DNA of 9,417 bases, from contig DCGA01000055.1 of NCBI GenBank assembly GCA_002314465.1, positions 300-9,716 on the forward strand, read 5' to 3'. The notes beneath the pieces are model-generated. The model was not told the DNA's origin, searched no databases, and saw nothing but the letters and a program-made list of their open reading frames with translations. Source of the stretch: a bacterium UBA1790 (GTDB lineage: Bacteria; Bacteroidota; Bacteroidia; Bacteroidales; Muribaculaceae). This document shows, in pieces, positions 1-6,610 of the stretch. Both the position numbers and the translations under genes were made by a program. Each line of letters starts with the position of its first letter. Within the stretch, counting starts at the first letter, position 1.

Positions 1-96
1 GCAAGCAATTATGGCGGCCGTGCCGATGTAACCGGCGAGGGCGACATCGACGTGAGCGACATCAACGCCGTGCTAAACATTATCTTGGGTAAATAA
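1..96 (+). CDS. 3' end of an upstream dockerin-tailed surface protein (partial)
   Basis: Frame 1 is open from the left edge to a TAA at 94-96, giving 31 residues that run from ASNYGG to NIILGK. They hold one EF-hand-like dockerin repeat (pattern D-x-T-G-E-G-D-x-D-x-x-D). These residues are identical to the last 31 of the protein encoded at 218-3688, so the missing gene is probably a paralog of that LRR/dockerin protein. The two DNA stretches differ at 11 of 96 bases and every difference is silent. What lies upstream of the tail cannot be seen; LRR repeats are inferred only from the neighbour. The reading frame and the tail identity are firm, the full product is not. Confidence 0.8.
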   Translation, partial: ASNYGGRADVTGEGDIDVSDINAVLNIILGK

Positions 97-136
97 AGGG
101 TTAAAGGGTTAAAGGGTTAAAGGGTTAAAAGGTTAA
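95..136. repeat. 8-bp tandem repeat overlapping a stop codon
   Basis: Four exact copies of AAAGGGTT (95-102, 103-110, 111-118, 119-126) are followed by a degenerate fifth unit, AAAAGGTTAA (127-136). The array begins inside the TAA stop of the upstream gene. One related unit, AGGTTAAAA, sits right after the stop of the next gene (3690-3698), so the array appears to be a local expansion of a motif shared by both 3' ends. Copy number is likely to vary by slippage (inference). Confidence 0.9.
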
Positions 137-145
137 TCGACACCT

Positions 146-171
146 CGATTTATCGAAAATTCGAAAAATCG
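146..171. repeat. Imperfect hairpin after the upstream gene, repeated after the next gene
   Basis: CGATTT (146-151) pairs with AAATCG (166-171). Inside, TCGA (153-156) pairs with TCGA (161-164) around a 4-nt loop, with one A-A mismatch. The following bases, ACTCATCGCCCC, and the left arm recur after the stop at 3688. No T-run follows on the plus strand, so this is not a standard intrinsic terminator. It may be an mRNA 3'-end or processing structure (inference). Confidence 0.6.
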
Positions 172-217
172 ACTCATCGCCCCACCATAAAAAAATAACA
201 ACTAATAATATACAATT

Positions 218-3200
218 ATGAAAAAACTTAGATTACTGTTTCTATCACTCATGGTGTCCATGGCGATTTCGACCGTCATGGCCGCTGAGACCTTTGAACT
301 TGATGACATTAAATATGAAGTCACCAAGGCAGCAACAAGTACCGCATCCGGCGAATGCGTGGTTGTCGGCTTAAGCTCTGCTGGCAGCAGCAAGACATCT
401 GTTGCGCTCAATCTTTTGCCGCGTATCACTTATAATAGTAAATACTATTACGTGGAAAAAGTCGCCAACAATGCCTTTAAAAATAGCAGCATCATCACTG
501 GAGTTCGCTTTGGCTATGGTTTTACCGAGATAGGACTTTATGCTTTCTATGGTTGCAGTAACATCACCTATGTGCGCCTCCCGAGTTCGATGAAATCAAT
601 TGGAGGGTATGCGTTTTGGGGATGTTCTAAACTGACATCTATCTATACCGCCAAACCCACGGCTGTGAATGCGATGACTAACGCATTCCCCACAAGCAAG
701 ACCAACCCAAGCCTGACTGTGTATACTCCTAAGACCGACCCTAACTCTATCACCAACTACAACCCACGCTCATGGAACGCTGCTTGGCTCGACATCACAA
801 ATTACCAGAAATCATCTTTAGCATACGACTTCGCGGGTACCGACGGCTCATACATGTGTGTAACCAAGGCTCCCGCAGCGACCGAAAAAGGCGAATTGAC
901 AATCGTAGGTTTCAACCCGTCGGGAAAAAATGTAACCGACGGAGCCTACACGCCCTTCGACACTTATACAATATATGGTTACAGCTATAAAGTCGTGGCT
1001 ATAGCCGATAGTGCCTATCTCGGAATCTCTACAATGAAGTCGATAAATCTTGAGGGCAGTTCCAACCTCAGGCGTATCGGCGTCAGCGCATTCCAAGATG
1101 TAACTTCACTCACAGGAACCGTTAAGACAAGCGCCGACACAATCAACATGCGAGCTTTCTCGGGATGTACCGGCATCACTTCCATGCTGCTCATGGAAGG
1201 TGTAAAACAACTCAAAACCAGCCCCTTCCGTGGCTGTACATCATTGCCGTCACTGGTTATTCCCGCATCTGTAACATCTATTACAGCAAGTGATTTTGTC
1301 GACGGATGCACGTCTATGGCCTACATTAACGTCAACGCCAGCAACTCATACTATGCTTCATATAATGGCATTTTATACAACAAAGACAAGACAACCTTGC
1401 TTAGATGCCCCCAGGGCTACACTAAAGACCAACTTGGTACATCCAATTTCCCAAGCACAATCAAGGAGATTAGAGATTATGCATTTTATAAGTGCAGCAA
1501 TCTTGTTAACGTGTGGATTCCGTTTGGTGTAAAAAGCGTGGGGTACGGAACGTTCTGGGCTTGCGACAAGATGGAATACTGCCGCATTCCCAGTTCGGTA
1601 ACAACGATGGGGGCCAATGTATTTGCCGAGTGCTCAAGTCTTTACATGCTTGACAACAACATGACCTCGGTTCGTGATTTTAGTGCCGAAACCAGGGACC
1701 AGTTTGCCGGAACAAAAAGGAGCTCGGGTACCCTTTTTGTCCCCTATGAACTGATCGACTCGTATAAGGCTGCAACCTATTGGAAGGACTGGAAAAGCAT
1801 CATATCGGGTAGCAGTGACATTGATGCAACTTGTGTTACCAAGACAGACGGCACTTCTTCTTCCGCCAATTTCTCGGTTACAAGCACTAAACCCGAGACC
1901 ATCAATGGTGTGAGCTACGATGGACGCTGTGCATTGGTTCATTGTAGCACCATTACAACCGCCAGCACTATCAATATACCCGAATACGTTTCATTTTACG
2001 GCAAAAAATATGCAGTTACCAGGGTAGGATCTGAGATTTTCCGCTCGCAGTGTACCGCCGATTTTACCGTTAAACTGGGAGTAAACGTCGACACTGTGGC
2101 CACTAAGGCTTTTAAAGACCAGATCAAACTCACAACACTCAACCTTAATCCCAACCTCAAGGCTATCGAGCCCGATGCATTTAATAATTGCCGCATCAGC
2201 AACGATATCATCCTGCCCTACGGCCTTACCTACCTGGGATACAATGTCTTCTCCTATAACACTTTCAAGCGACTTCTTGTCCCGTCAACAGCTATGACAC
2301 TCAACTCCTATGCTTTTGAAAATCTTGGAAAACTCGAAGAGTTTATACTTAACAACTCGTATGGTCACAAATACACCAACTGGGTGCTCACAGACATTCC
2401 TACATCGTGCAAATTATATGTACCCACAGGTGTCGTGCTGCAGTACAAACAGAACGAGAAACTGGGCAAACTGAAGGTTAACGCCGGTGCCTACGACTTC
2501 TGCTACCAGAACAACCACGATGGCACTCGCTATTTCATGACCGTGACAAGCAACACTCCGGTCACTGTTGATGGCATAACCTACGCAGGTAAGGCGAAGT
2601 ACGTATACCACCCCATGATTGAGTCAAGAATTGCCAGCGCAGCCACAAAAGCATACCAAGCCTCTATGGGCGAAACCGACAGAGCAAACGGAGCAAACAG
2701 GACATACCTGATGGTCGAAATGGGCGACAGCCTGCTCTATGGCGCAAGCAGCTGTACCAGTGCCTTGGTTCCTAAATACCTTGAACGTGTGGGTAAATAT
2801 GCTTTCTGTAAATCATCTATCACAGATATGATCATTCCCAGCACTTGTTCTTACATCGGCAAGGAGGCATGGGTCAACTGCTCTAAACTCAAGGAACTCA
2901 CCCTCTTAACACCAAGCGGCTCTCGCTCATGGAGTGGACAGTTCTTCGGGGGAAATGCAGGAGACTTCATATGCTATGTGAACTGGTCAAGTCTCACCAG
3001 CTACATGAACAGCGCTGCCTCTTGGACCAAACTCACCGGCGATACCCGTGAGATGAAGGACTGCTTTAACGGCTTTTTCCAGGAGAACAATGACTATGGT
3101 TGCACAAGTTTCTCGGTTAACCACCCCGTTGACTGGAGAGACATGCCTATTAAGGTCTACACGGTTTCAAGTTATGACGCCAGCGCCAAGTTGGCAAAGA

Positions 3201-3688
3201 CAACGCAGCAGAACTACACTCCTGCCAACACCGGCCTCATCCTCACAGGCTACGAGAACGGAACCATCTATAAGCTTAAACGACCCTCTTTCACCCCAGG
3301 ACGTAGCACCAACCTGCTCGTGGGTGATGCCGATGCCAATGTCAATGTTTACAATGAGACTGTAGGCTATTTGTTCTCGAGAACAGACAAGGTATTCTGG
3401 AAGCCTACAAGCGACTACACTCTGGCAATGGGCTACGCCTACCTCAAACTCACAAGCGCTCAGGCGGGCAGCACTACGACCATCAATGTAGACCTGTTCA
3501 ACACCGGCCTCAAGGGCGACGTCGACGGCAATGGCGTGGTTGATATCACCGATGCCAATATCCTCATCAACATTGTCCTCGGAAAGGACCAGGCAAGCAA
3601 TTATGGCGGCCGTGCCGATGTTACAGGTGAAGGCGACATCGACGTGAGCGACATCAACGCAGTGCTCAACATCATCCTCGGCAAGTAA
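218..3688 (+). CDS. Secreted BspA-like leucine-rich repeat protein with C-terminal dockerin-like domain
   Basis: This 1156-residue protein starts with a signal peptide (KK at 2-3, hydrophobic core 5-20, likely cleavage near VMA-AE at 21-23) and has no lipobox cysteine. Residues about 80-935 carry irregular LRR_5/BspA-type repeats such as AFYGCSNITYVRLPSS (109-124), AFWGCSKL (132-139), AFYKCSNL (422-429) and AFCKSSI (862-868). Four blocks each seem to open with a beta-rich lead-in (near 25, 201, 535 and 757). Residues 1000-1036 contain a YTPANTGLILTG...NLLVG segment seen in many Bacteroidetes surface proteins. The end is dockerin-like: D1101-x-D1103-x-N1105...D1109...D1112, then D1134...D1142...D1145. 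BspA-like proteins are known for binding host proteins or other cells; the ligand here is unknown. The ATG at 218 follows an AT-rich leader with no Shine-Dalgarno. The gene probably follows its paralog in one transcript (inference). Confidence 0.93.
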   Translation: MKKLRLLFLSLMVSMAISTVMAAETFELDDIKYEVTKAATSTASGECVVVGLSSAGSSKTSVALNLLPRITYNSKYYYVEKVANNAFKNSSIITGVRFGYGFTEIGLYAFYGCSNITYVRLPSSMKSIGGYAFWGCSKLTSIYTAKPTAVNAMTNAFPTSKTNPSLTVYTPKTDPNSITNYNPRSWNAAWLDITNYQKSSLAYDFAGTDGSYMCVTKAPAATEKGELTIVGFNPSGKNVTDGAYTPFDTYTIYGYSYKVVAIADSAYLGISTMKSINLEGSSNLRRIGVSAFQDVTSLTGTVKTSADTINMRAFSGCTGITSMLLMEGVKQLKTSPFRGCTSLPSLVIPASVTSITASDFVDGCTSMAYINVNASNSYYASYNGILYNKDKTTLLRCPQGYTKDQLGTSNFPSTIKEIRDYAFYKCSNLVNVWIPFGVKSVGYGTFWACDKMEYCRIPSSVTTMGANVFAECSSLYMLDNNMTSVRDFSAETRDQFAGTKRSSGTLFVPYELIDSYKAATYWKDWKSIISGSSDIDATCVTKTDGTSSSANFSVTSTKPETINGVSYDGRCALVHCSTITTASTINIPEYVSFYGKKYAVTRVGSEIFRSQCTADFTVKLGVNVDTVATKAFKDQIKLTTLNLNPNLKAIEPDAFNNCRISNDIILPYGLTYLGYNVFSYNTFKRLLVPSTAMTLNSYAFENLGKLEEFILNNSYGHKYTNWVLTDIPTSCKLYVPTGVVLQYKQNEKLGKLKVNAGAYDFCYQNNHDGTRYFMTVTSNTPVTVDGITYAGKAKYVYHPMIESRIASAATKAYQASMGETDRANGANRTYLMVEMGDSLLYGASSCTSALVPKYLERVGKYAFCKSSITDMIIPSTCSYIGKEAWVNCSKLKELTLLTPSGSRSWSGQFFGGNAGDFICYVNWSSLTSYMNSAASWTKLTGDTREMKDCFNGFFQENNDYGCTSFSVNHPVDWRDMPIKVYTVSSYDASAKLAKTTQQNYTPANTGLILTGYENGTIYKLKRPSFTPGRSTNLLVGDADANVNVYNETVGYLFSRTDKVFWKPTSDYTLAMGYAYLKLTSAQAGSTTTINVDLFNTGLKGDVDGNGVVDITDANILINIVLGKDQASNYGGRADVTGEGDIDVSDINAVLNIILGK

Positions 3689-3709
3689 TAGGTTAAAACC
3701 TTGAGTCTT

Positions 3710-3727
3710 CGATTTATCGAAAAATCG
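3710..3727. repeat. Hairpin after the LRR/dockerin gene, second copy of the 146-171 element
   Basis: CGATTT (3710-3715) pairs with AAATCG (3722-3727) around a 6-nt loop. Flanking bases match the element at 146-171, followed by the same ACTCATCGCCCC. This copy lacks the 8 bases (TTCGAAAA type) that lengthen the first. It starts 22 nt past the stop codon. There is no T-run. Confidence 0.6.
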
Positions 3728-3745
3728 ACTCATCGCCCCCCCCTA

Positions 3746-3816
3746 CCACATATACTATAGGCTCTATAGCGGCTCACCACCCTATAGAGCCTATAGTTCC
3801 TCTATATCCTATGTGG
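3746..3816. repeat. Large nested inverted repeat (16-bp perfect inner stem, 7-bp outer stem)
   Basis: The inner arms 3754-3769 (ACTATAGGCTCTATAG) and 3782-3797 are perfect reverse complements separated by 12 nt. The outer arms CCACATA (3746-3752) and TATGTGG (3810-3816) also pair. The inner arm itself contains CTATAG twice. No U-tract follows on either strand, so it is not a plain intrinsic terminator. It may act as a two-way transcript-end structure, a mobile intergenic repeat, or a protein-binding site (inference). Confidence 0.8.
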
Positions 3817-3846
3817 CTTATCACCCACCCTGCATCGTTCTTCGTG

Positions 3847-3866
3847 GCAGGCAAGTCGTTGCCTGC
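3847..3866. repeat. Perfect 8-bp hairpin
   Basis: GCAGGCAA (3847-3854) and TTGCCTGC (3859-3866) are perfect reverse complements around the 4-nt loop GTCG. It is one of a row of hairpins in this intergenic stretch. No function is evident. Confidence 0.7.
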
Positions 3867-3901
3867 ATCACCTTTCATGTTCCCGGCAATGGGCCATTGT
3901 G

Positions 3902-3922
3902 GGCAACGGTTCTTCCGTTGCC
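3902..3922. repeat. Perfect 8-bp hairpin
   Basis: GGCAACGG (3902-3909) and CCGTTGCC (3915-3922) are perfect reverse complements around a 5-nt loop, TTCTT. A run of eight C begins two bases after it. Confidence 0.7.
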
Positions 3923-3937
3923 ATCCCCCCCCTGTAG

Positions 3938-3959
3938 GGACGACGCCCCCGCGCCGTCC
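3938..3959. repeat. GC-rich hairpin of a GTAGGGACG type intergenic element
   Basis: GGACG (3938-3942) pairs with CGTCC (3955-3959). After one A-C mismatch, CGC (3944-3946) pairs with GCG (3951-3953) around a CCCC loop. The preceding TGTAGGGACG resembles GC-rich palindromic intergenic sequences I associate with Bacteroidales genomes (from memory, not searched). Confidence 0.55.
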
Positions 3960-3965
3960 GCCACA

Positions 3966-3997
3966 ACAAAAAAGGGCTGCACTCCTGCAGCCCTTCA
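3966..3997 (-). terminator. Intrinsic terminator of the minus-strand LRR gene pair
   Basis: Arms AAGGGCTGCA (3972-3981) and TGCAGCCCTT (3986-3995) form a perfect 10-bp stem with a 4-nt loop. Read on the minus strand, the stem runs into six T (3968-3973). It lies about 20 nt past the stop codon of the gene ending at 4015, the right place for the end of that transcript. Confidence 0.9.
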
Positions 3998-4014
3998 TTC
4001 TATCTGGAAATCTC

Positions 4015-5211
4015 TCAGAATAATCTCCACTTTGAATAGTTGGGATGAGCCTGCACGGCAGCAGGAACATCCTGAGAGACCTTGGTATTCTTAAGGCCGA
4101 AGATGCTCAGTTTCTCACACTTGGCAATCTCCTCGGGAATCTTGCCACCCAGTTCAGGGTTGTCGTAAAGCCACAACGTGAACAACTTGGTGCAGTTGCC
4201 CAGCGATGCAGGGATAGTGCCCGAGAGCTTGTTGTTGAGAAGCATAACAGTCTGCAGTTTAGTGCAGTTGCCTATCTCCTTGGGGATGCTTCCGGTGAGG
4301 TTATTGTCATAGATGCTGAATGATGTAAGTTTGCCACTCTTGAAGAATTCAGCGGGAATCTTACCCTCTATGCCGCAATCGCACACGGTGATGCTCTCGA
4401 GCGAGGTCATGGCAGCAACCTTCTTGGCGGGGATGGTGCTGGGCTGGGCCGACACTGCGCGCAAGAATATAACCCTAAGGGAAGGCATACCCCATATCTC
4501 AACGGGGAAGGGCACATCGGGGGCTTTGATGCCTCCGGCAAAACCTGTGTTGTAGTCAATCTGGAGATGCTCGAGCTTAGACAACCGCGCAAAAGCGGCG
4601 GGAACGCGGCCCTCGGGTGCCGAACTGCTGGTCCACGAGAATCTCTTGAGATTCACGAGGGCATCTACCTTCTCGGGCAACGCACCCTTGAAGTTGTCCA
4701 CCTCAAGGTTCTCGAGCGATGTAAGTGTACACAGCACGTCGAAGGGGCCCTGAACGCGCGAGAGGTACAGGCTTTTGAGATTGGGCAAGTCCATCTTGGC
4801 GGGCAATGTGATGTGTTCGCCGCCGTAAAGGCCTATGTGAAGCTTTGTAAGCTTGCTCATCGACCACACGCAAGCCGGAACAGAAGCGGCATTGCTCTCG
4901 TTGCCGACGGTGTAAGCAAGGCTGCGAAGTTCGGTGAGTTGGGCAATATCGGAGGGCATGTTGCCCTTTGCCTTTCGGCCCACGTTGATGTTCAGTTCCA
5001 CCACGCGCTCGTTTCCGGCGGCATCGGTCTCGACCTTAACGCCTTTCCATTCCTTGAGAGGCGCATCGGTGTTCCATTTATTATATCTGTCACCCCACTC
5101 GGCACCGTTAAGCGCCTTGTAGATGGTTACAAGCACATCGCGATCGGCAGCACGCATAGCCGGGCAACCCAGCATGAGCATTGCGGCGATTAGCAATAAT
5201 GTTTTCTTCAT
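4015..5211 (-). CDS. Exported plant-type leucine-rich repeat protein (paralog of the next gene upstream)
   Basis: This 398-residue protein has an N-terminal signal (MKK, hydrophobic 5-15). C16 follows MLG, a weak lipobox, so either lipidation or cleavage near RAA (20-22) is possible. Residues 24-62 resemble the LRR N-cap of plant LRR proteins (DRDVLVTIYKALNG, then W39, W46 and W55-x-GV). Residues 80-380 hold LRRs, clearest as plant-type GxIPxxIGNCTKL units: GKIPAEF (283-289), GSIPKEIGNCTKL (307-319), GTIPASLGNCTKL (331-343), GGKIPEEI (355-362). The end, HPNYSKWRLF, nearly matches the paralog. An in-frame ATG ten codons upstream (5241) was rejected because MKK-plus-hydrophobic begins at 5211 and the extra codons overlap a hairpin. 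It probably shares a transcript with the gene at 5303-6514, 91 nt away. A role in surface binding is inferred; the ligand is unknown. Confidence 0.9.
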   Translation of the reverse strand: MKKTLLLIAAMLMLGCPAMRAADRDVLVTIYKALNGAEWGDRYNKWNTDAPLKEWKGVKVETDAAGNERVVELNINVGRKAKGNMPSDIAQLTELRSLAYTVGNESNAASVPACVWSMSKLTKLHIGLYGGEHITLPAKMDLPNLKSLYLSRVQGPFDVLCTLTSLENLEVDNFKGALPEKVDALVNLKRFSWTSSSAPEGRVPAAFARLSKLEHLQIDYNTGFAGGIKAPDVPFPVEIWGMPSLRVIFLRAVSAQPSTIPAKKVAAMTSLESITVCDCGIEGKIPAEFFKSGKLTSFSIYDNNLTGSIPKEIGNCTKLQTVMLLNNKLSGTIPASLGNCTKLFTLWLYDNPELGGKIPEEIAKCEKLSIFGLKNTKVSQDVPAAVQAHPNYSKWRLF

Positions 5212-5302
5212 TTGTAAATGTTTAGTATAGAAGCGGGACACACCCGTGGAGGTACATCCCGCTTTCTTATGGATTTATGATTCCTTTTTCAGCAGTTGGT
5301 TA
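5212..5302 (-). other. Leader between the two LRR paralogs, with hairpin
   Basis: AAGCGGGA (5231-5238) and TCCCGCTT (5257-5264) form an 8-bp stem with an 18-nt loop, about 20 nt before the downstream start. No T-run follows on the minus strand, so read-through from the upstream gene is plausible. The minus-strand motif AAACATTTAC (5214-5223) also occurs in the leader of the upstream paralog (6541-6550), so the leader may have been duplicated with the gene. No TAnnTTTG promoter element is visible here. Confidence 0.5.
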
Positions 5303-6514
5303 TTAGTCAAGACGCCACTTGCTGTAGTTGGGGTGTGACTGTAAAGAAGCAGCCGAAAGACCTGTGTTCTTAATGCTGAAGAGGCTCAGCTTCTCACACT
5401 TAACAAGCGATGCGGGGAGAGCACCAGCCAGCTCGGCATTGTCGTTGAGCGAGAGGGTGAACAGCTTGGTGCAGTTGCCCAGGCTTGCGGGAACCTCGCC
5501 CGAAAGCTTGTTGTAGCTTAAATTAACTGTAGAAAGCTCAGGGCAGTTGCCAATGGCAGCGGGAATAGCACCGGTGAGGTTGCAACGATAGATGCTGAAG
5601 CTATACAGCTTGGGGCTTGAGAACATCTCAGCGGGGATAGTACCTTCAATAGCACAGTCGATTATTGTAACGTTCTTGAGGTCCTTCATAGCGGCAATCT
5701 TCTCAGCGGGAAGAGTGCTGGGCTGGTTAGCCACGCAGCGCAGGAAGACGTACTGGAGTGTGGGGATGTCCCAAACCTCTACGGGGAAGGGAGCATCGGC
5801 AGCCTTGATACCACCAGCGATACCTGTGCTATAGTCAATCTGGATGTGCTCGAGCTTAGCAAGCTTGTTAATTGAAGCGGGAACGCGGCCTTCGGGGGCT
5901 TCGCCAGTTTCCCACCACAGTTTCTTGAGCTCGGTAAGGTTACCTACGTTCTCAGGAATAGCGCCCTTGAAGTTGTAAAGGCTGAGTTCCTTGAGGGTTG
6001 TGAGGTTACACAACACGTCGAAGGGACCTTCAACACCCGAGAGTTCAAGATTCTCGATTGCGGGCATATTCATCTCGGCGGGCAGTTTGTAACGGCCTTC
6101 GCCATGCATGCTGATGGTAAGTCTTTCCACCTTGGGCAGGCTGAATACCTCGGCAGGAACTGCATTAGAAATATCCTTCTTGCCATGAGTTCTAAAGGTG
6201 AGATTCTTGAGCTCGGTAAGGTTACCGATCTCAGCGGGGATATTACCCATGAGAGAGTCGTCGCGGAGCTTGAGCGAAACAACGCGCTCTACGCCATTGG
6301 CATCGGTTTCGGCTTCTACGCCATCCCACTCGCTGAGGGGTTTTTCGCTGCACCAGCCTGCGGTATCTTTTACCCAGTTAGCGCCATTCATCTGCTCATA
6401 AATAAGAGCCAATACTTCGCGGTCGGTGAGATCTTTCTTTGCACCGTCGCCCGAACATGATACTGCGCCAAGCATCATAAGTGCTGCGCCGATTATCAAT
6501 AAAGATTTTTTCAT
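5303..6514 (-). CDS. Plant-type leucine-rich repeat lipoprotein
   Basis: This 403-residue protein begins MKKSLLIIGAALMMLGAVSC, a lipoprotein signal peptide with C20 as the likely lipidated residue (AVS-C). It is probably carried to the outer membrane and perhaps the cell surface (inference from Bacteroidetes lipoproteins). Residues 31-66 form an LRR N-cap-like segment (DREVLALIYEQMNGANW, W54-C55, then W63-DGV). LRRs follow from about 80 to 385, with plant-type GxIP units at GNIPAEIGNLTEL (90-102), GAIPENVGNLTEL (184-196), GTIPAEM (291-297), GAIPAAIGNC (315-324) and GEVPASLGNCTKL (339-351). The middle block, AGGIKA...FPVEVW...FLRCVANQPST, is shared with the downstream paralog and is less regular. 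The tail HPNYSKWRLD is conserved between the two. The ATG at 6514 follows an AT-rich leader without Shine-Dalgarno. The ligand is unknown. Confidence 0.92.
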   Translation of the reverse strand: MKKSLLIIGAALMMLGAVSCSGDGAKKDLTDREVLALIYEQMNGANWVKDTAGWCSEKPLSEWDGVEAETDANGVERVVSLKLRDDSLMGNIPAEIGNLTELKNLTFRTHGKKDISNAVPAEVFSLPKVERLTISMHGEGRYKLPAEMNMPAIENLELSGVEGPFDVLCNLTTLKELSLYNFKGAIPENVGNLTELKKLWWETGEAPEGRVPASINKLAKLEHIQIDYSTGIAGGIKAADAPFPVEVWDIPTLQYVFLRCVANQPSTLPAEKIAAMKDLKNVTIIDCAIEGTIPAEMFSSPKLYSFSIYRCNLTGAIPAAIGNCPELSTVNLSYNKLSGEVPASLGNCTKLFTLSLNDNAELAGALPASLVKCEKLSLFSIKNTGLSAASLQSHPNYSKWRLD

Positions 6515-6554
6515 ACGGTAATTTAATTAATTTATTAGTGGTAAATGTTTTGTA

Positions 6555-6598
6555 GCAAAAACTATGCCAGCACCAGGGCTTGCCCCCGATGCTGGCTG
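6555..6598 (-). terminator. Intrinsic terminator of the aminotransferase gene
   Basis: GCCAGCA (6566-6572) and TGCTGGC (6590-6596) form a 7-bp stem, with a further inner GGG/CCC pairing. On the minus strand the stem is followed by ATAG and five T (6557-6561). It lies about 15 nt past the stop of the gene ending at 6611, and separates that gene from the LRR pair. Confidence 0.8.
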
Positions 6599-6610
6599 TA
6601 TGGTTTATTT

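Larger units (their letters stand above)
3689..4014. other. Convergent intergenic stretch rich in hairpins, no gene
   Basis: This 326-bp stretch lies between two genes that converge on it. It holds five inverted repeats (3710-3727, 3746-3816, 3847-3866, 3902-3922, 3938-3959) plus a terminator (3972-3995), two runs of eight C (3736-3743 and 3925-3932), and a near-palindrome CAATGG-G-CCATTG (3887-3899). Short open frames across it show biased, low-complexity translations and no domain, so I do not call a gene. Confidence 0.75.

Noticed and set aside
3167..3733. 188-codon minus-strand open frame over the dockerin-tail region
   Set aside because: It is antisense to the conserved tail of the LRR/dockerin gene; the silent differences between the two tails show that the plus-strand frame is the selected one.
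3746..3816. Insertion-sequence ends or phage attachment site
   Set aside because: No transposase, integrase or target duplication is visible; the arms face each other across only 12 nt, which fits a hairpin rather than element ends.
3811..4094. Small plus-strand genes in the convergent intergenic stretch
   Set aside because: They run through hairpins, C8 runs and the terminator into the LRR gene on the other strand, and the translations are proline- and arginine-rich with no domain.
4567..5193. 208-codon plus-strand open frame
   Set aside because: It lies entirely antisense to the well-supported LRR gene, has no domain or start context, and reads as a shadow of that gene's codon pattern.
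5209..5241. Upstream ATG (5241) as start of the downstream LRR paralog
   Set aside because: The extra ten residues precede a complete MKK-type signal peptide and their codons overlap the leader hairpin; the paralog starts at the equivalent MKK.
5231..5264. Intrinsic terminator after the upstream LRR gene
   Set aside because: The stem is followed on the minus strand by CTATACTAAA rather than a T-run, and the loop is long; read-through to the downstream paralog is more likely.
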